The notes under the pieces: generated by a model | What the model saw: the letters and a program-made list of their open reading frames with translations, nothing else | Database searches by the model: none | What the model was told of the DNA's origin: nothing | Shown: piece by piece, positions 14,118 to 14,138 of the stretch | Numbering within the stretch: the stretch's first letter is position 1 | Layout of the letters: each line of letters opens with the position of its first letter | DNA from: Firmicutes bacterium UBA4882 | Lineage (GTDB): Bacteria; Bacillota; UBA4882 | Direction: 5' to 3' | DNA length: 14,138 nucleotides | NCBI GenBank assembly: GCA_002399265.1 | Contig: DHDG01000059.1 | Coordinates: forward strand, 1 to 14,138 | Position numbers and translations under genes: made by a program

Positions 14118-14138
14118 GTCAATGGTTGGAGCGGCGCG

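Overview
The window carries core housekeeping genes of a Gram-positive-lineage (Bacillota) bacterium, and every gene I can support is on the + strand. The gene families point to an endospore-forming clostridial or negativicute-type lineage: the order clpP-clpX-lonB-lonA, a Bacillus-type LonB, a TRAP (MtrB) homologue, an S-box (SAM-I) riboswitch in front of metK, RecD2, and strong Shine-Dalgarno sequences with frequent TTG/GTG starts. The exact genus cannot be read from the sequence, and the lineage is inference.

Positions 1-6303 form a proteolysis block. It holds the 3' part of clpP, then clpX (ending in a strong terminator), membrane-anchored lonB (own terminator and a candidate forespore-type promoter), a gene-free stretch of about 320 bp with a perfect 14-bp palindrome, and full-length lonA with its terminator. 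ClpX unfolds proteins for ClpP. The two Lon paralogues are self-contained AAA+ Ser-Lys proteases.

Positions 6425-9595 hold yqeK (HD-domain Ap4A hydrolase), a serine alpha/beta-hydrolase of the monoglyceride-lipase type, mtrB (TRAP, the tryptophan-sensing RNA-binding attenuator), a small DUF2007-like protein and pfkA (ATP-dependent phosphofructokinase). The first four are closely spaced without a convincing terminator. A hairpin with a weak T-run sits between the DUF2007 gene and pfkA.

Positions 9597-11731 hold a sigma-A promoter overlapping the pfkA stop codon, a complete SAM-I riboswitch with its expression-platform terminator, metK (SAM synthetase, TTG start), and an unrecognised 209-residue protein with four Cys pairs. 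A terminator follows, then the stand-alone recD2 helicase (11801-13969). The window closes with a 22-bp tandem repeat and another intrinsic terminator.

I see no mobile element, CRISPR array, tRNA or rRNA. Most of the window is ordinary. The parts most worth a second look are TRAP in an unusual neighbourhood, the unrecognised Cys-pair protein with its odd start region, and several small regulatory or repeat structures.
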